Positions 50,216 through 59,954 of a stretch of DNA of 64,000 nucleotides are shown piece after piece. The notes beneath the pieces are model-generated. The model saw nothing but the letters and a program-made list of their open reading frames with translations. It did not search any database and had not been told where the DNA came from. Origin of the DNA: Lachnospiraceae bacterium JC7 (GTDB lineage: Bacteria; Bacillota; Clostridia; Lachnospirales; Lachnospiraceae); the NCBI GenBank assembly GCA_000513555.1, contig ALYD01000008.1, positions 1 through 64,000 of the forward strand. The letters run 5' to 3'. The first letter of the stretch is position 1; each line of letters opens with the position of its first letter. The position numbers and the translations under genes are program-made.

Positions 50216-51718
50216 TTAAGAAGCACATACCTTTTCTGCCGCCAGATTCATGGCAATTTCTTCAGCTTTTCTTCTTTCAAGCTCAGCTCTTACTTCCTTC
50301 ATGTACTCAGGTGTCAGATTGTAGAACTTCATGCATATAATGTTAACGATAAGTCCCATAAGTGAGAAACCGTAAAGCCCGAGGATACCGATAACAAAAA
50401 GCGGTGTGCTGAACTGAGACTCTGCTGTAGGAAGTGAATCCTTAAATCCTATCATTACGCACATAACAGCAACAACTGTAGGTCCAAGTGATGAAATGAT
50501 CTTATCCGCAAGGTTGAAAAGTGAACCTATGGTTCCCGGACAGTACTTTCCGCTGCTGTAATATTCATAGTCTATGACATCTGCAAGCATAGGGTTAAGT
50601 ACATTACTGCCTATCATATTGAAGCCCTTCATGACCACTGTGAGCACAAGGAAGATAACTGTAAAAGTAGTCCAGTTCGTGAATCCCTCAAATCCCGGGA
50701 AATTAAGTGATCTGAAGTTTCCGAAACTCCATAAGAGAATTCCAAGTGTACAGGTGATCACTCCGCCCCAGCTTGATATAAGCATTGCTTTTCTGGTTCC
50801 ATACTTACGGCCGATGGCACCAAGGCCAAGTAATATCATGATGATGCTTGGTATCATGGTGTAGCTGTTAATAGCCGAATTGAGCTTTGCATTTCCTGCC
50901 GCAATAGCATACATTATGATAACAACTGTAGCATTGCCCTGTAGTGTTGTTGCCAGTTTGTCTGTTCCTGCTGACAGAATAAGCATCAGGAAAGGTCTGT
51001 TTGTCTTGAAAAGACGAAGCGCGTCCTTAAGGCTGATTTTTTCTCTCTTTGACTTCACGCTGCTCTCTACGCTCTGTCTGTCATACTTATTGTAGATGCA
51101 AAGATATACGAGAAGACATATAAATCCGATTATTGTAGTCACACTTATCAGTGTCTTAAAGAATTCAAGATTGAATCCCTTCTTTGCAGGCATCAGCTTT
51201 GAATAAACAAAAACATTGATGGCGGTATAGTAAATGGTGAGGTAAATACCATTTAACATTCCGTAAGTAGCACGTCCCTTTTGAGTCTTAACGCACACCT
51301 GAGCTGTGGATCTTAAACCGCAGACCTGCATGGTGGTGAATATAACAAATAAAAGATATAGAGCAACGAAAACGATCTTTCTCACATTTCCTTCCGGAAG
51401 TATAGGTGGAAGGTTTATCATTGCATGTCCTGTTATCACAACACCGATTCCACCTGCCAGCATAAATGGTGTGAATCGGCCAAATCTTGTATTGGTTTTG
51501 TCAGCTAAAGATCCCATTGCAAGATCCGTTACCGCATCCCACACACGGAAGATAGTGACAAAGCTGCCTGCAATTACTGTACTGAATCCGATAACATTAT
51601 TGAGATAGTAGCTTAAATAGCCTGTAAGTGTCAGCATCAGATTTGCTGTGATCGCAACCAGTGGAAGTGCCATGAATTTCAGCGCATCGATGCCTGTTGT
51701 CTTAGTGTCATCATTCAT
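50216..51718 (-). CDS. GPH-family sugar:cation symporter 2
   Basis: A 500-residue MFS/GPH transporter with about 12 hydrophobic segments. The motif after helix 2, FRVWDAVTDLAMGSLADKTN with TRFGRFTPFM, defines the family. It is distinct from symporter 1 (little identity outside motifs), suggesting a different sugar. ATG 51718 follows AAGGAG. Upstream is a stable hairpin (51749-51799) and an AraC-family gene that may regulate it. Confidence 0.92.
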   Translation of the reverse strand: MNDDTKTTGIDALKFMALPLVAITANLMLTLTGYLSYYLNNVIGFSTVIAGSFVTIFRVWDAVTDLAMGSLADKTNTRFGRFTPFMLAGGIGVVITGHAMINLPPILPEGNVRKIVFVALYLLFVIFTTMQVCGLRSTAQVCVKTQKGRATYGMLNGIYLTIYYTAINVFVYSKLMPAKKGFNLEFFKTLISVTTIIGFICLLVYLCIYNKYDRQSVESSVKSKREKISLKDALRLFKTNRPFLMLILSAGTDKLATTLQGNATVVIIMYAIAAGNAKLNSAINSYTMIPSIIMILLGLGAIGRKYGTRKAMLISSWGGVITCTLGILLWSFGNFRSLNFPGFEGFTNWTTFTVIFLVLTVVMKGFNMIGSNVLNPMLADVIDYEYYSSGKYCPGTIGSLFNLADKIISSLGPTVVAVMCVMIGFKDSLPTAESQFSTPLFVIGILGLYGFSLMGLIVNIICMKFYNLTPEYMKEVRAELERRKAEEIAMNLAAEKVCAS

Positions 51719-51748
51719 TGTAAATCTCCTTATCGCTTTTACTTACCA

Positions 51749-51799
51749 CCGGATCGTCTGGTTTAATGTCTGCCAGAACAACCTTCTCTGACGATCCGG
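51749..51799 (-). other. Long stem-loop in the leader of symporter 2
   Basis: CCGGATCGTC / GACGATCCGG, perfect 10-bp arms, with an inner GGTT / AACC pair. No T run follows, so it is more likely a structured leader or regulator site than a terminator. Located between the AraC-type gene and the symporter start. Confidence 0.45.
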
Positions 51800-51894
51800 C
51801 TCCCCTTCATTCGGTAAGGCAATTATAAGAAAGCCTATATGAAATCCCTTGTCTGAATCCGAACATTAAGTTCCGGTTTTGTCAAAAAGCACAA

Positions 51895-53079
51895 TCATTT
51901 TAGATGCTCACTCTGCCACTGTCCGGGTGTTTTACCGTATATTTTCTTGAATGCATGACAGAATTGAGATCCGCTTTTATAACCGCATTTTTCTGCCACT
52001 TTAATTATTTCTTTTTCCGATTGCAGATAATAAGTCGCAAATCTGCATCTTATCCTGTGAACAAGTTCCGAAAAGGAACAGCCGCAGTCGGTTTTTATAA
52101 GTCGCGACAGATAATCATAGGATACCCCGCAAAACTCCGCAGCCTTGGAAAGGGTGAGGTCTTCTGCCAGATTCTCTTCCATCCAGTTTACACATCTGGA
52201 TACATGAAGGCTGTATTTCGTTTGTTTTGCTTCTTTTACCTTTTTACAATACAGGAGGCTGAATTCACGCCTTAAATTGATAAGCTGCGCAACATTTTTA
52301 CACTGCAGAATCTCCTCTGAATAGTTCGCGCAGATCGTTCTCATCAGCACACTGGACGCACCCCCATCCTCCGCAGCGCGACAGTAGACACTGTTTGCAC
52401 TTAGTATTCCGTGTCTTGCTCTCGTAAGCTGTGATTCACCTGCCAGCATATGATCCGTCGTCATGTAATAGTTTTCGTCACAGCATTTTTTTACATACCC
52501 TATATCTCCGTTTGTTATTGCGGTACGTATATTTCTTTCCTGACGGGCATTATATCTGATGTGGGAAGTGGAAAATGAATTGTTAAATTCCCTTGCATCA
52601 AATTCTCTTTCAAATTCTATTTGATCTGCCGATGCATCCACACGGTAGTTTGTATCCGATGCTGCACCCGGCACCTCTCTGAACAGAGTCAATGCCCCCA
52701 TGAAGTCTTCTATTCTGTAATTAGGAAGATCTGCTTCTATAAAATCCTTAACACTTTCTTTTAGATAAAAAGGTCCTATGACAAGATATAAATTTGAGCC
52801 GTCAATATGTGTCACTACACCCTGAAAATAGTAGGAATCTACCTTTACAGGCGATTCATCACCAAAGTATTCCTTGTCGCTGACAGCTTTTTCCAGAAAA
52901 CCGTCGATATATTTCTTTCTTGAGCTCTCTCTTCTCTCCCTTATGATCTTGTGCTTCGAGTTCTTTACATAATCCGCAACAACAGAACCGGACCTGGTCA
53001 TAAGAACCAGATCCAGATTGCTCAGATTATTCAGTTTTTTCAAATATTCTGTATATGTTTGCAAAAGCATTTCATTCAT
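51895..53079 (-). CDS. AraC-family transcriptional regulator
   Basis: A 394-residue regulator. The C-terminal AraC DNA-binding domain (about 290-392) has both HTH parts: LTLSKAAEFCGVSYDYLSRL and VAEKCGYKSGSQFCHAFKKI, ending YGKTPGQWQ. The N-terminal 250 residues have no receiver or cupin motif; they are a possible sensory domain of the kind with YFQGVVTHIDGSNLYLVIGP. ATG 53079 has a weak ribosome site (GGTGAT). It lies upstream of symporter 2 and downstream of sulfatases 6 and 7, and is a likely activator of this sugar cluster. Confidence 0.9.
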   Translation of the reverse strand: MNEMLLQTYTEYLKKLNNLSNLDLVLMTRSGSVVADYVKNSKHKIIRERRESSRKKYIDGFLEKAVSDKEYFGDESPVKVDSYYFQGVVTHIDGSNLYLVIGPFYLKESVKDFIEADLPNYRIEDFMGALTLFREVPGAASDTNYRVDASADQIEFEREFDAREFNNSFSTSHIRYNARQERNIRTAITNGDIGYVKKCCDENYYMTTDHMLAGESQLTRARHGILSANSVYCRAAEDGGASSVLMRTICANYSEEILQCKNVAQLINLRREFSLLYCKKVKEAKQTKYSLHVSRCVNWMEENLAEDLTLSKAAEFCGVSYDYLSRLIKTDCGCSFSELVHRIRCRFATYYLQSEKEIIKVAEKCGYKSGSQFCHAFKKIYGKTPGQWQSEHLK

Positions 53080-53172
53080 AAATATCACCAATGAAAATGT
53101 TTAATTGTCAGATAAGATCCGAAAATTATATATAACCAGGCGGTTTGCTAAAATCGGGAATGTGTCGACGAC

Positions 53173-54627
53173 CTACCTGAATGAGACCTGTATCTTTGTT
53201 GATATCATAGGTGAAGGTGCATCTTCCGCCATTCCTTCACGGATCTTCCATTCATCCTTTATCTCATGACGACACCGTGAAATGATATCGGTGTTAGCCT
53301 TTAGTTCATCGATCTCTTCCATAACAGTTTCCGGACATTTCAGATTGTCCCTGATGTATGAGGAAAGCTTTCCGGCTATTTCCCTGTTTTCCCCGATGAT
53401 ATTCTTTGTTTCATATGGATCTTTTTCCAGATCAAACAACTGATCAGCATCAGGAAAACCGCTGAAGGTCACATATTTATAATTCTTCCACTTCGCCATA
53501 CGCCCTATGGATGAAACACCAAATCTATTTATAAGCTCTGAGATCACTATTCTGTCATCATCAGATTCAGTACCTTCCATAGCTCCTACAAGACTTATAC
53601 CCTTCTGTTTAGGCGGAAGCATTGCTCCTGCTATATCGCAAAACGTAGGTCCCAGGTCCAGTAGACTCACTGGACTGTGGATCTCTTTTCCCTCAGGAAT
53701 TCCGCTTCCCGAAAAGATCATAGGCACATGTACAGATGGATCAAAGAAGGTATTCTTACCATAAAAACCATGCTCTCCATTCGAATCCCCGTGATCCGAA
53801 ACATATACCGCGATTCCTTCCCGTCCGGTTCTCTGGAGATAGTTTTCCCATGCATCAAGTATCTTCCCGACATTTTGATCCATGAACTCTGTCATACCAT
53901 AGTAAGCCGCCATGGCAGCACGAACAGTTTCTTCGTCTTTATCCCTGAGCTTACCCTTAAATACAGGGTGTTCATCCCCATGAAACGATTCTTCTGGTAT
54001 CACAACCTTATCATAGTAGTAATCAAAAAGCTCCTTCGGGGCAATATATGGAAAATGCGGTGCATACATACCCACGCACAAAAACTGAGGAACATCATAA
54101 TTCTTCGAAAGAAAATCCACAGCAGCCTGAGTGACATCTCTGTCATACTCAAGCACAGTAGAGTCTCCGCCGCCCATACATTGTATAGCCAGATGCTCTA
54201 TACGTCCTCTGTTCCACGGAAGAGCCCCCACGCCGTCTCTGTTCCATCCCTTCTTTAAGGTGGTAGGAGTAATGTCTCCGACAAGACGTTTTGTGAATCC
54301 ATGTCTCTGATCCGGCCCTACAAAGTGCATGCGTCCGCACAGTGTTGTGTCGTATCCCGAAGCGTTCAATGAATGCACAAATGTGGCAACATTGGAATCA
54401 AGAGATGCATCGTTTGTGAGTGCCCTTATCTCGCTTGGATATCTTCCACTCAAAATACTGAGTCTAGATGGAACGCACAGCGGACAGGCAGCATAGCAGT
54501 CATTCATGACTGTTCCGCTCTCGGCAAGCCTGTCGAGATTAGGAGTTCTGACTATCCTGTTTCCGGCATATCCCTGCAGCTTGTATGAGTGCTGGTCTGA
54601 AATTATAAATAATATATCTTTAGCCAT
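53173..54627 (-). CDS. S1 sulfatase 6 (Cys-type, CVPSR)
   Basis: A 484-residue sulfatase, Cys51 in CPLCVPSRLSILSGRYP. ILFIISDQHSYKLQG holds the first metal residues and VYVSDHGDSNGEHG the second. It shares LCGRMHFVGPDQRHGFTKR, GGGDSTVLEYDRD and YAPHFPY with sulfatase 3. ATG 54627 follows AGAGGAG. It lies 16 bases downstream of sulfatase 7, so the two form one operon, the reverse order of their paralogues at 37.7-41 kb. No signal peptide. Confidence 0.93.
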   Translation of the reverse strand: MAKDILFIISDQHSYKLQGYAGNRIVRTPNLDRLAESGTVMNDCYAACPLCVPSRLSILSGRYPSEIRALTNDASLDSNVATFVHSLNASGYDTTLCGRMHFVGPDQRHGFTKRLVGDITPTTLKKGWNRDGVGALPWNRGRIEHLAIQCMGGGDSTVLEYDRDVTQAAVDFLSKNYDVPQFLCVGMYAPHFPYIAPKELFDYYYDKVVIPEESFHGDEHPVFKGKLRDKDEETVRAAMAAYYGMTEFMDQNVGKILDAWENYLQRTGREGIAVYVSDHGDSNGEHGFYGKNTFFDPSVHVPMIFSGSGIPEGKEIHSPVSLLDLGPTFCDIAGAMLPPKQKGISLVGAMEGTESDDDRIVISELINRFGVSSIGRMAKWKNYKYVTFSGFPDADQLFDLEKDPYETKNIIGENREIAGKLSSYIRDNLKCPETVMEEIDELKANTDIISRCRHEIKDEWKIREGMAEDAPSPMISTKIQVSFR

Positions 54628-54643
54628 TCCGGTACGATCTCCT

Positions 54644-56245
54644 CTAAACTTCTACGACAAATCTTTTTCTGCATTCGTTCATGAGCATGAACATATTCTC
54701 ACCGTTTTTGATCTTTCCGCGTATCTCATCCTCATACTCCTTTGGAACCATGTTTTTAACTTTTGCCCAGATCATCTCATCTGAGAACCTTTTATCGTAA
54801 TCATAAGGAACAACATCCGCTGTCTGCATCAGCCACATACATAATTTCTTTTCGAGATCATGTATCTCTTTCTCATACATTGGATTATTTATCTCATTGA
54901 TCTTTTCCTTCGGGTCCACAACGAGATCATAGAACTCATTTTTACCGTTCACCCTTGAAACAAGCTTGAACTTATCTGTTCTTACCATGTAGCCCCTTGC
55001 ATGCGCATCATCATCCACCTGGGCAAAATGTCTAGGATAGTAGGGACTGAATTTGCTTGTTCCTTTCGGTCCGCCTGCATGAAATTCATCACAATGTCTC
55101 TCTTCCGGGTTTCTTCCACCCTCACAGGTCACAAAGTCCCTGATCTTTTTGTCCCTGTCGGCGATGACCTCTAGAAGTGATCTTCCGAACTGACTGTGAC
55201 ATGGTTCTATTCCTGCCATATCCATAGCTGTCCTGTAAAGATCCACCATTTCAATAAGACTTTCCGAAATCCCCGGATCCACTTTCATTCCCTTAGGTGG
55301 TTTTACAAGAAAAGGAACATTGGTGAGAAAGTCCTCAAAGCTGTTCTGAGCCTTTTCCGAAAGTCCATAGTCACCTGCAAAATCCCCATGATCCGAGAAA
55401 AAGAAGATAGCTGAATTATCATACTCTCCTGCTTCCTTCAGGGCATCACACAGCTTTTTAAACTGATAATCCACCTTGGAGACCATGCCTAGATATGTGG
55501 CTCTAAGCTCCTTCCACTCTTCCTCTGAGTATTCCTCAAGCTTCTGATTTTTCCGTATGGCATCAAGGATCTCAGCCTTTCCCCTACATTCTTCGGGTCT
55601 TACTCTTTTCGGGATCCTGTCCTTTTTGATTTTTGAATAGAAGTTCTCCTCAACTTTATATGGAGGATGAGGATAAAGAAGTCCGAGGAAAAGGCATAGA
55701 GGCTTATCCTTTGGTTTGTTGTATATTGCTTCAATGGCTGCATCGAGATCTTCATCATCGTCAGTATAGTTAATGCCATACTCATTGGCAGGTACTATGC
55801 CCTGATACATGGCATTGAAGTTCTTTGTCCCCGGTCCGAAAGCATTGGCAGGACCTTCACCGGTTTTCTTTTTATTCCCGCCATAGTAGATCTCACTGGC
55901 ATGAGCCTCAAGAGCACCGGGATACTGAGCCGCCACAAGATCATTTCTTGAATTCATCCAGACATGATAGCCATTCTTTTTCAGCTCACTGAACATTGTC
56001 TCCTCACCCGGCCTCAAAAGATGTGACATAGTCCTGTGTCCTCTGACATGGGGATAAAGTCCCGTGGAAAAGCTGCATCTGCTCGGAACACATACCGGAT
56101 TCTGACAATAGGCATTCCTGAAGGAAACCGCTTCATCCTCTGCCATTGAATCTAAAAACGGTGTAGAGGCAGCAGCATTACCTAAATGTCCCATGGAATC
56201 TGCTCTCATTTCATCCGGATTGAAAAAAATAATATTTGGTCTCAT
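54644..56245 (-). CDS. S1 sulfatase 7 (Cys-type, CVPSR)
   Basis: A 533-residue sulfatase, Cys52 in NPVCVPSRCSFSTGLYP. The start MRPNIIFFNPDEMRADSMGH, the YPHPPYK segment and FFSDHGDFAGDYGLSEKAQN match sulfatase 2 closely. ATG 56245 is behind GGAGATAATT; a longer frame to 56257 contains that ribosome site. First gene of an operon with sulfatase 6. No signal peptide, so it acts inside the cell unless moved by an unseen route. Confidence 0.93.
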   Translation of the reverse strand: MRPNIIFFNPDEMRADSMGHLGNAAASTPFLDSMAEDEAVSFRNAYCQNPVCVPSRCSFSTGLYPHVRGHRTMSHLLRPGEETMFSELKKNGYHVWMNSRNDLVAAQYPGALEAHASEIYYGGNKKKTGEGPANAFGPGTKNFNAMYQGIVPANEYGINYTDDDEDLDAAIEAIYNKPKDKPLCLFLGLLYPHPPYKVEENFYSKIKKDRIPKRVRPEECRGKAEILDAIRKNQKLEEYSEEEWKELRATYLGMVSKVDYQFKKLCDALKEAGEYDNSAIFFFSDHGDFAGDYGLSEKAQNSFEDFLTNVPFLVKPPKGMKVDPGISESLIEMVDLYRTAMDMAGIEPCHSQFGRSLLEVIADRDKKIRDFVTCEGGRNPEERHCDEFHAGGPKGTSKFSPYYPRHFAQVDDDAHARGYMVRTDKFKLVSRVNGKNEFYDLVVDPKEKINEINNPMYEKEIHDLEKKLCMWLMQTADVVPYDYDKRFSDEMIWAKVKNMVPKEYEDEIRGKIKNGENMFMLMNECRKRFVVEV

Positions 56246-56456
56246 AATTATCTCCATCTTTTGATATTCCGATACATCATATATTCTTCACAGATATAAG
56301 CCGGAAGTACCGGCGCATGTACCTTCACATCGTCATGTGATTTAATGCATGCATAAATTTCTATTGTGGAGCTTAGTATAAACCTGAGTTGTCAGATTTT
56401 GTTGTCTGTATTTGCTGATTATATCCCGGATTCGACCATCTAACTATTTTTTTCAC

Positions 56457-56495
56457 AAAAAAGTCTCAAATCAGAGAATTCACTGACTTGAGACT
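56457..56495 (-). terminator. Terminator of the lipid-type operon
   Basis: AGTCTCAA / TTGAGACT with inner CAG / CTG pairs, followed on the minus strand by TTTTTTGTG. Ends the five-gene transcript. The rest of 56246-56522 is AT-rich DNA with no gene, likely holding the sulfatase 7 promoter. Confidence 0.85.
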
Positions 56496-56522
56496 ATCTA
56501 TTACAATATTTCTATTCTTTAC

Positions 56523-57620
56523 TTATTCCTGTTCTTTTATCAGAAGCACATATTCCATCTTCTCATCCAGAAGGTCGTTATAGTAGGCTCCGGTAGCTTT
56601 GTTTTCAAGTATCAGTGCCTTTATGGGTACACGTCCGTTTCTGTAAAGCTCTCTTCTTATAAGCTCTGCCATAACGCTCCCGAGCCCGAGATGTGACGGA
56701 TCCACGCCCATATAGAGATAGACCATTTCCTTAGGAGATCTCTTTATCCAGAGCACTTTCAGAAGCTTGATAAATGTCATCCTTCCAAAGAGATTCTCAT
56801 AGAAATTCGGAACACTTATGGAAAATGCCGCAAGCTTTTGATCCTTGTAAATCAGTATCACATCATCGGCTGAAAGAACCATCTTCAGGTTATGAAACAG
56901 CTCATAAAATGCTTCGTAACTGATTCTTCTATATCCCGGGAAGGATGCGTACAGCTCTATCAGAAGGTCATAGATCTCACGGATAGTTTCATCGAATTTC
57001 TTGATTTCCAGATTACGGAACTCATATCCCTTTTTCAGGAACTGCTCGACTCTTTCCACGTATTTGGGCTTTCCTTCTTTTTCAGTGATTTTATTCAGCC
57101 TGAAGGAATAGTATTTTTTCCAGATTGAAAATCCGCACTGCTCCCAAAATTCTGTATAGTAAGGCTTATTCCAGGGTTCTCCGGTATATGGTTTATCTGA
57201 ATCTATATATGCATTTTCTAAACGGGAATTAAATACCTTAAACCTGTAACCTATCCATATAGAGGAATCCACAGGTCCGATGATATCATTCTTTCCCTTT
57301 TCTTTGACTGTTTCTTCAGCTTTTTCAATGAGCGCCCTGCAGGCTTCTATATCATCGATACATTCAAAAAATCCAAGATAGGCACTATCTTCATCATCAT
57401 AAAATGTAAGGAGTCCCCTGGCTGCAGCATCACACTTTTCATCCACTGCCACCAGAGGAACAACAGAAAAATCCTTGCTTAAAGGATGTATTCCATCAAG
57501 TATTGCTTTCTCTGTACTAAAATCCTGTGGACAGATTTCTCCCTTATAAATCTTTTCCGGAAGTTCCAGAAACAGGTCTTTTATTTTCTCATCATTTCCT
57601 GATAAGCATTTATATTCCAA
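56523..57620 (-). CDS. GNAT-like acyltransferase protein
   Basis: A 365-residue protein with a GNAT-like C-terminal half: YMGVDPSHLGLGSVMAELIRREL has the Gly-rich acetyl-CoA loop pattern. The N-terminal half has a second similar fold (ARGLLTFYDDEDSAYLGFFE). The start is TTG 57620, chosen because GGAGGAG lies 7 bases upstream and it sits 4 bases after the previous stop. No signal or membrane segment. Last gene of an operon with a PEP-synthase-like enzyme and three membrane lipid enzymes. It may acylate a headgroup or protein; substrate unknown. Confidence 0.75.
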   Translation of the reverse strand: MEYKCLSGNDEKIKDLFLELPEKIYKGEICPQDFSTEKAILDGIHPLSKDFSVVPLVAVDEKCDAAARGLLTFYDDEDSAYLGFFECIDDIEACRALIEKAEETVKEKGKNDIIGPVDSSIWIGYRFKVFNSRLENAYIDSDKPYTGEPWNKPYYTEFWEQCGFSIWKKYYSFRLNKITEKEGKPKYVERVEQFLKKGYEFRNLEIKKFDETIREIYDLLIELYASFPGYRRISYEAFYELFHNLKMVLSADDVILIYKDQKLAAFSISVPNFYENLFGRMTFIKLLKVLWIKRSPKEMVYLYMGVDPSHLGLGSVMAELIRRELYRNGRVPIKALILENKATGAYYNDLLDEKMEYVLLIKEQE

Positions 57621-57624
57621 AGAT

Positions 57625-59874
57625 TCATCTCCTCCAAATGCGTGTCACAGTTCCTTCATATGCATCGATCTCAACCATATCTCCGGTCCTTAACACTCTT
57701 GCAGCGTCCCTGACATTGACAACAGAGGGCTTACCAAGTTCTCTTGTGATGATGGCTGTATGACTGAGCATCGAACCCTTTTCAGCAATTATCCCGAGAG
57801 CCGGTTTTATGAGGAACACCCATCCGGGATCAGTCATTCTGGTCACAATGATCTTTCCTCTTGTATCCAGCTTCTGATCAGCTTTCTCTATGACCAGGAC
57901 CTCCCCCTTCACTTTTCCCGGAGAAGACGGGATACCCTTAAGAATTTCGGAGCTACGGGCTATATCTGTACATATATTACAAACAGGCTTGTCTACCACC
58001 TTGTCGCCATAGACCAGTCTGCTGTATGCAGGGATTTTTTTGAAGCCTTCATATCTCAGTTTTCTCTCCTGAATGAGTATCAAAAACTCTTCATTTCGCT
58101 GAATCATTTCAGGACAAGCATGAAATCTATCACTATTTATTCCTGTACAATCATGAAGTCTGTCAATCTTTATTCCTGTACGATCCTCTGGTTCATGTGA
58201 ACATCTTTCTGCTTCCTCTCTCAGTTCATCAAGAGTAAGATAGAACACATCCCGTATTTCCGAGATCTTTCCCTGCTCCTTCAGAATTTCACCTATCTTC
58301 AGCATGATACTTCTCACCATACCGAAGATCCTCGTTCTGTTCATTCTGGATATCTCACGGTTCGCTATTCCGAGCTTCGCACGTTTCACGAGAAAAGAAC
58401 CGCTTTCAACAGTTTTATGCTCGGTTTCTTCCGGAATGTCATCAGAAATGCGGGTCCTTACATATTCATCAAAAAGCTCCGGATCAGTTCTGTATGTTCT
58501 TGTTTCAAGCTTCAGTTCTTCAAGACAGCGGTCACCGTATTTTTGAATGTAGTCTTGCTTTGCCTTGATATATTCCAAGTCCTTCTTTGCCAGTCTTATG
58601 ATACGGTTCAGGGTTTCCACCGGACGCATGCTCTCAAGCTCTTTTATATGGGATATCTCTTCAGGATGCCTCCTTCCTGCAAGATATGTATAGATAAACG
58701 CATACATATCATTTACAAGCGTGATATCCCAGAGAGGGATCAACTCTTCCTCTATATCTCTGTATATCTTCAGTAAACCTCTTATTCCTTCGGTGGCTTT
58801 TCTGCCATATCCCTCTATCCTTTCCATATACCCGGGATAAAGCTCGGAAAATCTGTTATTAAGCTTTGCCATTTCCTCAGGTGTGGTATGAAGATACTTC
58901 AAAAAAGAAAAGAGAACATGTCCCTTTTCAAAGAAGCCTGCTTTAAAATCAACAGATATATCCTTATTGCTGACACCCAGCATTTCCTGCCATACTGAAA
59001 TTATCTTTCCTGAAAACGGAAGGATCGAGAGGACGTTATACCAGTTTGTGATATCATAGTACACTCGACCGTTTGCTTCTCTCACCATGTTCTGAAATAC
59101 AGGCTCCATCTTTTTTACCAGTTCTTCATTACCTGTAAGCCGTCTTACCATGGCTCTGAAGATGTCTCTGTATATTTCTTTTACGAAGCTCTGTGTCATG
59201 GGCAGCGATATCCCGGGATAACTCTCTACGATGTTACTGTTATCAAGGACTATCCTGCGGCTGTAGGAAAGAGTTGTGATGGGACGAGCCTGAAGGACGT
59301 AGACCTCGGCATCCTTTACTGCGAACTCGATGTCCATATCCTTTTGAAATATCTCTTTTATACGTTTTCCTGTATCAACCAGCAGCTTTATGACTTCGTT
59401 TCCGGCAAGTACCGCATCCTCCTGCTGTTCATAGTAAAAAAGATCGTCATCGAGATTGTAGTAATAGGCGGTGGTATCGCATCTGTCCTCCACCACATTT
59501 TCTCCGAGCCCTCTTCCTATGACCACTACAGACTCATTAAGGATACCCAGCGGATTTGCGGTAAAAAGCACTCCTGCGTACTCCGCATCCACCATTTCCT
59601 GAATTATGACCTTCATGTGAGATCCATACTGTTTTCCGCTTTCCATCACTCTTTTTACAGCAGCGGAAATATCGGATTTTTTCACATTAAGCTCTGTATG
59701 GAACTGTCCCGCATAGGACATTTGCTCTCCGTCCTCAAGATCTGATGAGGAACGTACCGCATATTTTCTATCGGGAAGTTCATTTATGATCTTTTCATCC
59801 GGGCTTTCCACAACGATAAACTTCGGAACAGGAAATCCCTTTTCTTTTAAAATCCTCAGGTTTTCAGCTTTCAT
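57625..59874 (-). CDS. PEP-synthase / rifampin-phosphotransferase-like enzyme
   Basis: A 749-residue ATP-dependent dikinase-like protein. The ATP-grasp (PPDK_N) half has AVRSSSDLEDGEQMSYAGQF, VIIQEMVDAEYAGVLFTANP and EFAVKDAEVYVLQARPITTL. The C-terminal swivelling domain has the phospho-His in GSMLSHTAIITRE (His705). The PEP/pyruvate-binding barrel of true PEP synthase is missing, as in rifampin phosphotransferase, so it probably phosphorylates a different acceptor held by the central helical domain (230-560). An 11-residue tandem repeat lies in the linker near residue 570. ATG 59874 follows AGGA. Acceptor unknown; the operon suggests a lipid. Confidence 0.85.
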   Translation of the reverse strand: MKAENLRILKEKGFPVPKFIVVESPDEKIINELPDRKYAVRSSSDLEDGEQMSYAGQFHTELNVKKSDISAAVKRVMESGKQYGSHMKVIIQEMVDAEYAGVLFTANPLGILNESVVVIGRGLGENVVEDRCDTTAYYYNLDDDLFYYEQQEDAVLAGNEVIKLLVDTGKRIKEIFQKDMDIEFAVKDAEVYVLQARPITTLSYSRRIVLDNSNIVESYPGISLPMTQSFVKEIYRDIFRAMVRRLTGNEELVKKMEPVFQNMVREANGRVYYDITNWYNVLSILPFSGKIISVWQEMLGVSNKDISVDFKAGFFEKGHVLFSFLKYLHTTPEEMAKLNNRFSELYPGYMERIEGYGRKATEGIRGLLKIYRDIEEELIPLWDITLVNDMYAFIYTYLAGRRHPEEISHIKELESMRPVETLNRIIRLAKKDLEYIKAKQDYIQKYGDRCLEELKLETRTYRTDPELFDEYVRTRISDDIPEETEHKTVESGSFLVKRAKLGIANREISRMNRTRIFGMVRSIMLKIGEILKEQGKISEIRDVFYLTLDELREEAERCSHEPEDRTGIKIDRLHDCTGINSDRFHACPEMIQRNEEFLILIQERKLRYEGFKKIPAYSRLVYGDKVVDKPVCNICTDIARSSEILKGIPSSPGKVKGEVLVIEKADQKLDTRGKIIVTRMTDPGWVFLIKPALGIIAEKGSMLSHTAIITRELGKPSVVNVRDAARVLRTGDMVEIDAYEGTVTRIWRR
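58120..58185. repeat. 33-bp tandem duplication inside the PEP-synthase-like gene
   Basis: Two adjacent 33-bp units begin ATGAAATCTATCACTATTTA and ATGAAGTCTGTCAATCTTTA (plus strand). They differ at a few positions and encode two copies of an 11-residue linker (TGIKIDRLHDC / TGINSDRFHAC). Confidence 0.8.
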
Positions 59875-59954
59875 TCTATATTCCTAAAATTTGATATCGT
59901 CCCGCTACTCATTTCTGATATCAGCAGGTCAACCATTCAGTCATGAGAAACGTG

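Noticed and set aside
57625-59874. True PEP synthase
   Set aside because: The C-terminal PEP/pyruvate-binding barrel is absent; the chain ends soon after the phospho-His domain, as in rifampin phosphotransferase-like enzymes.
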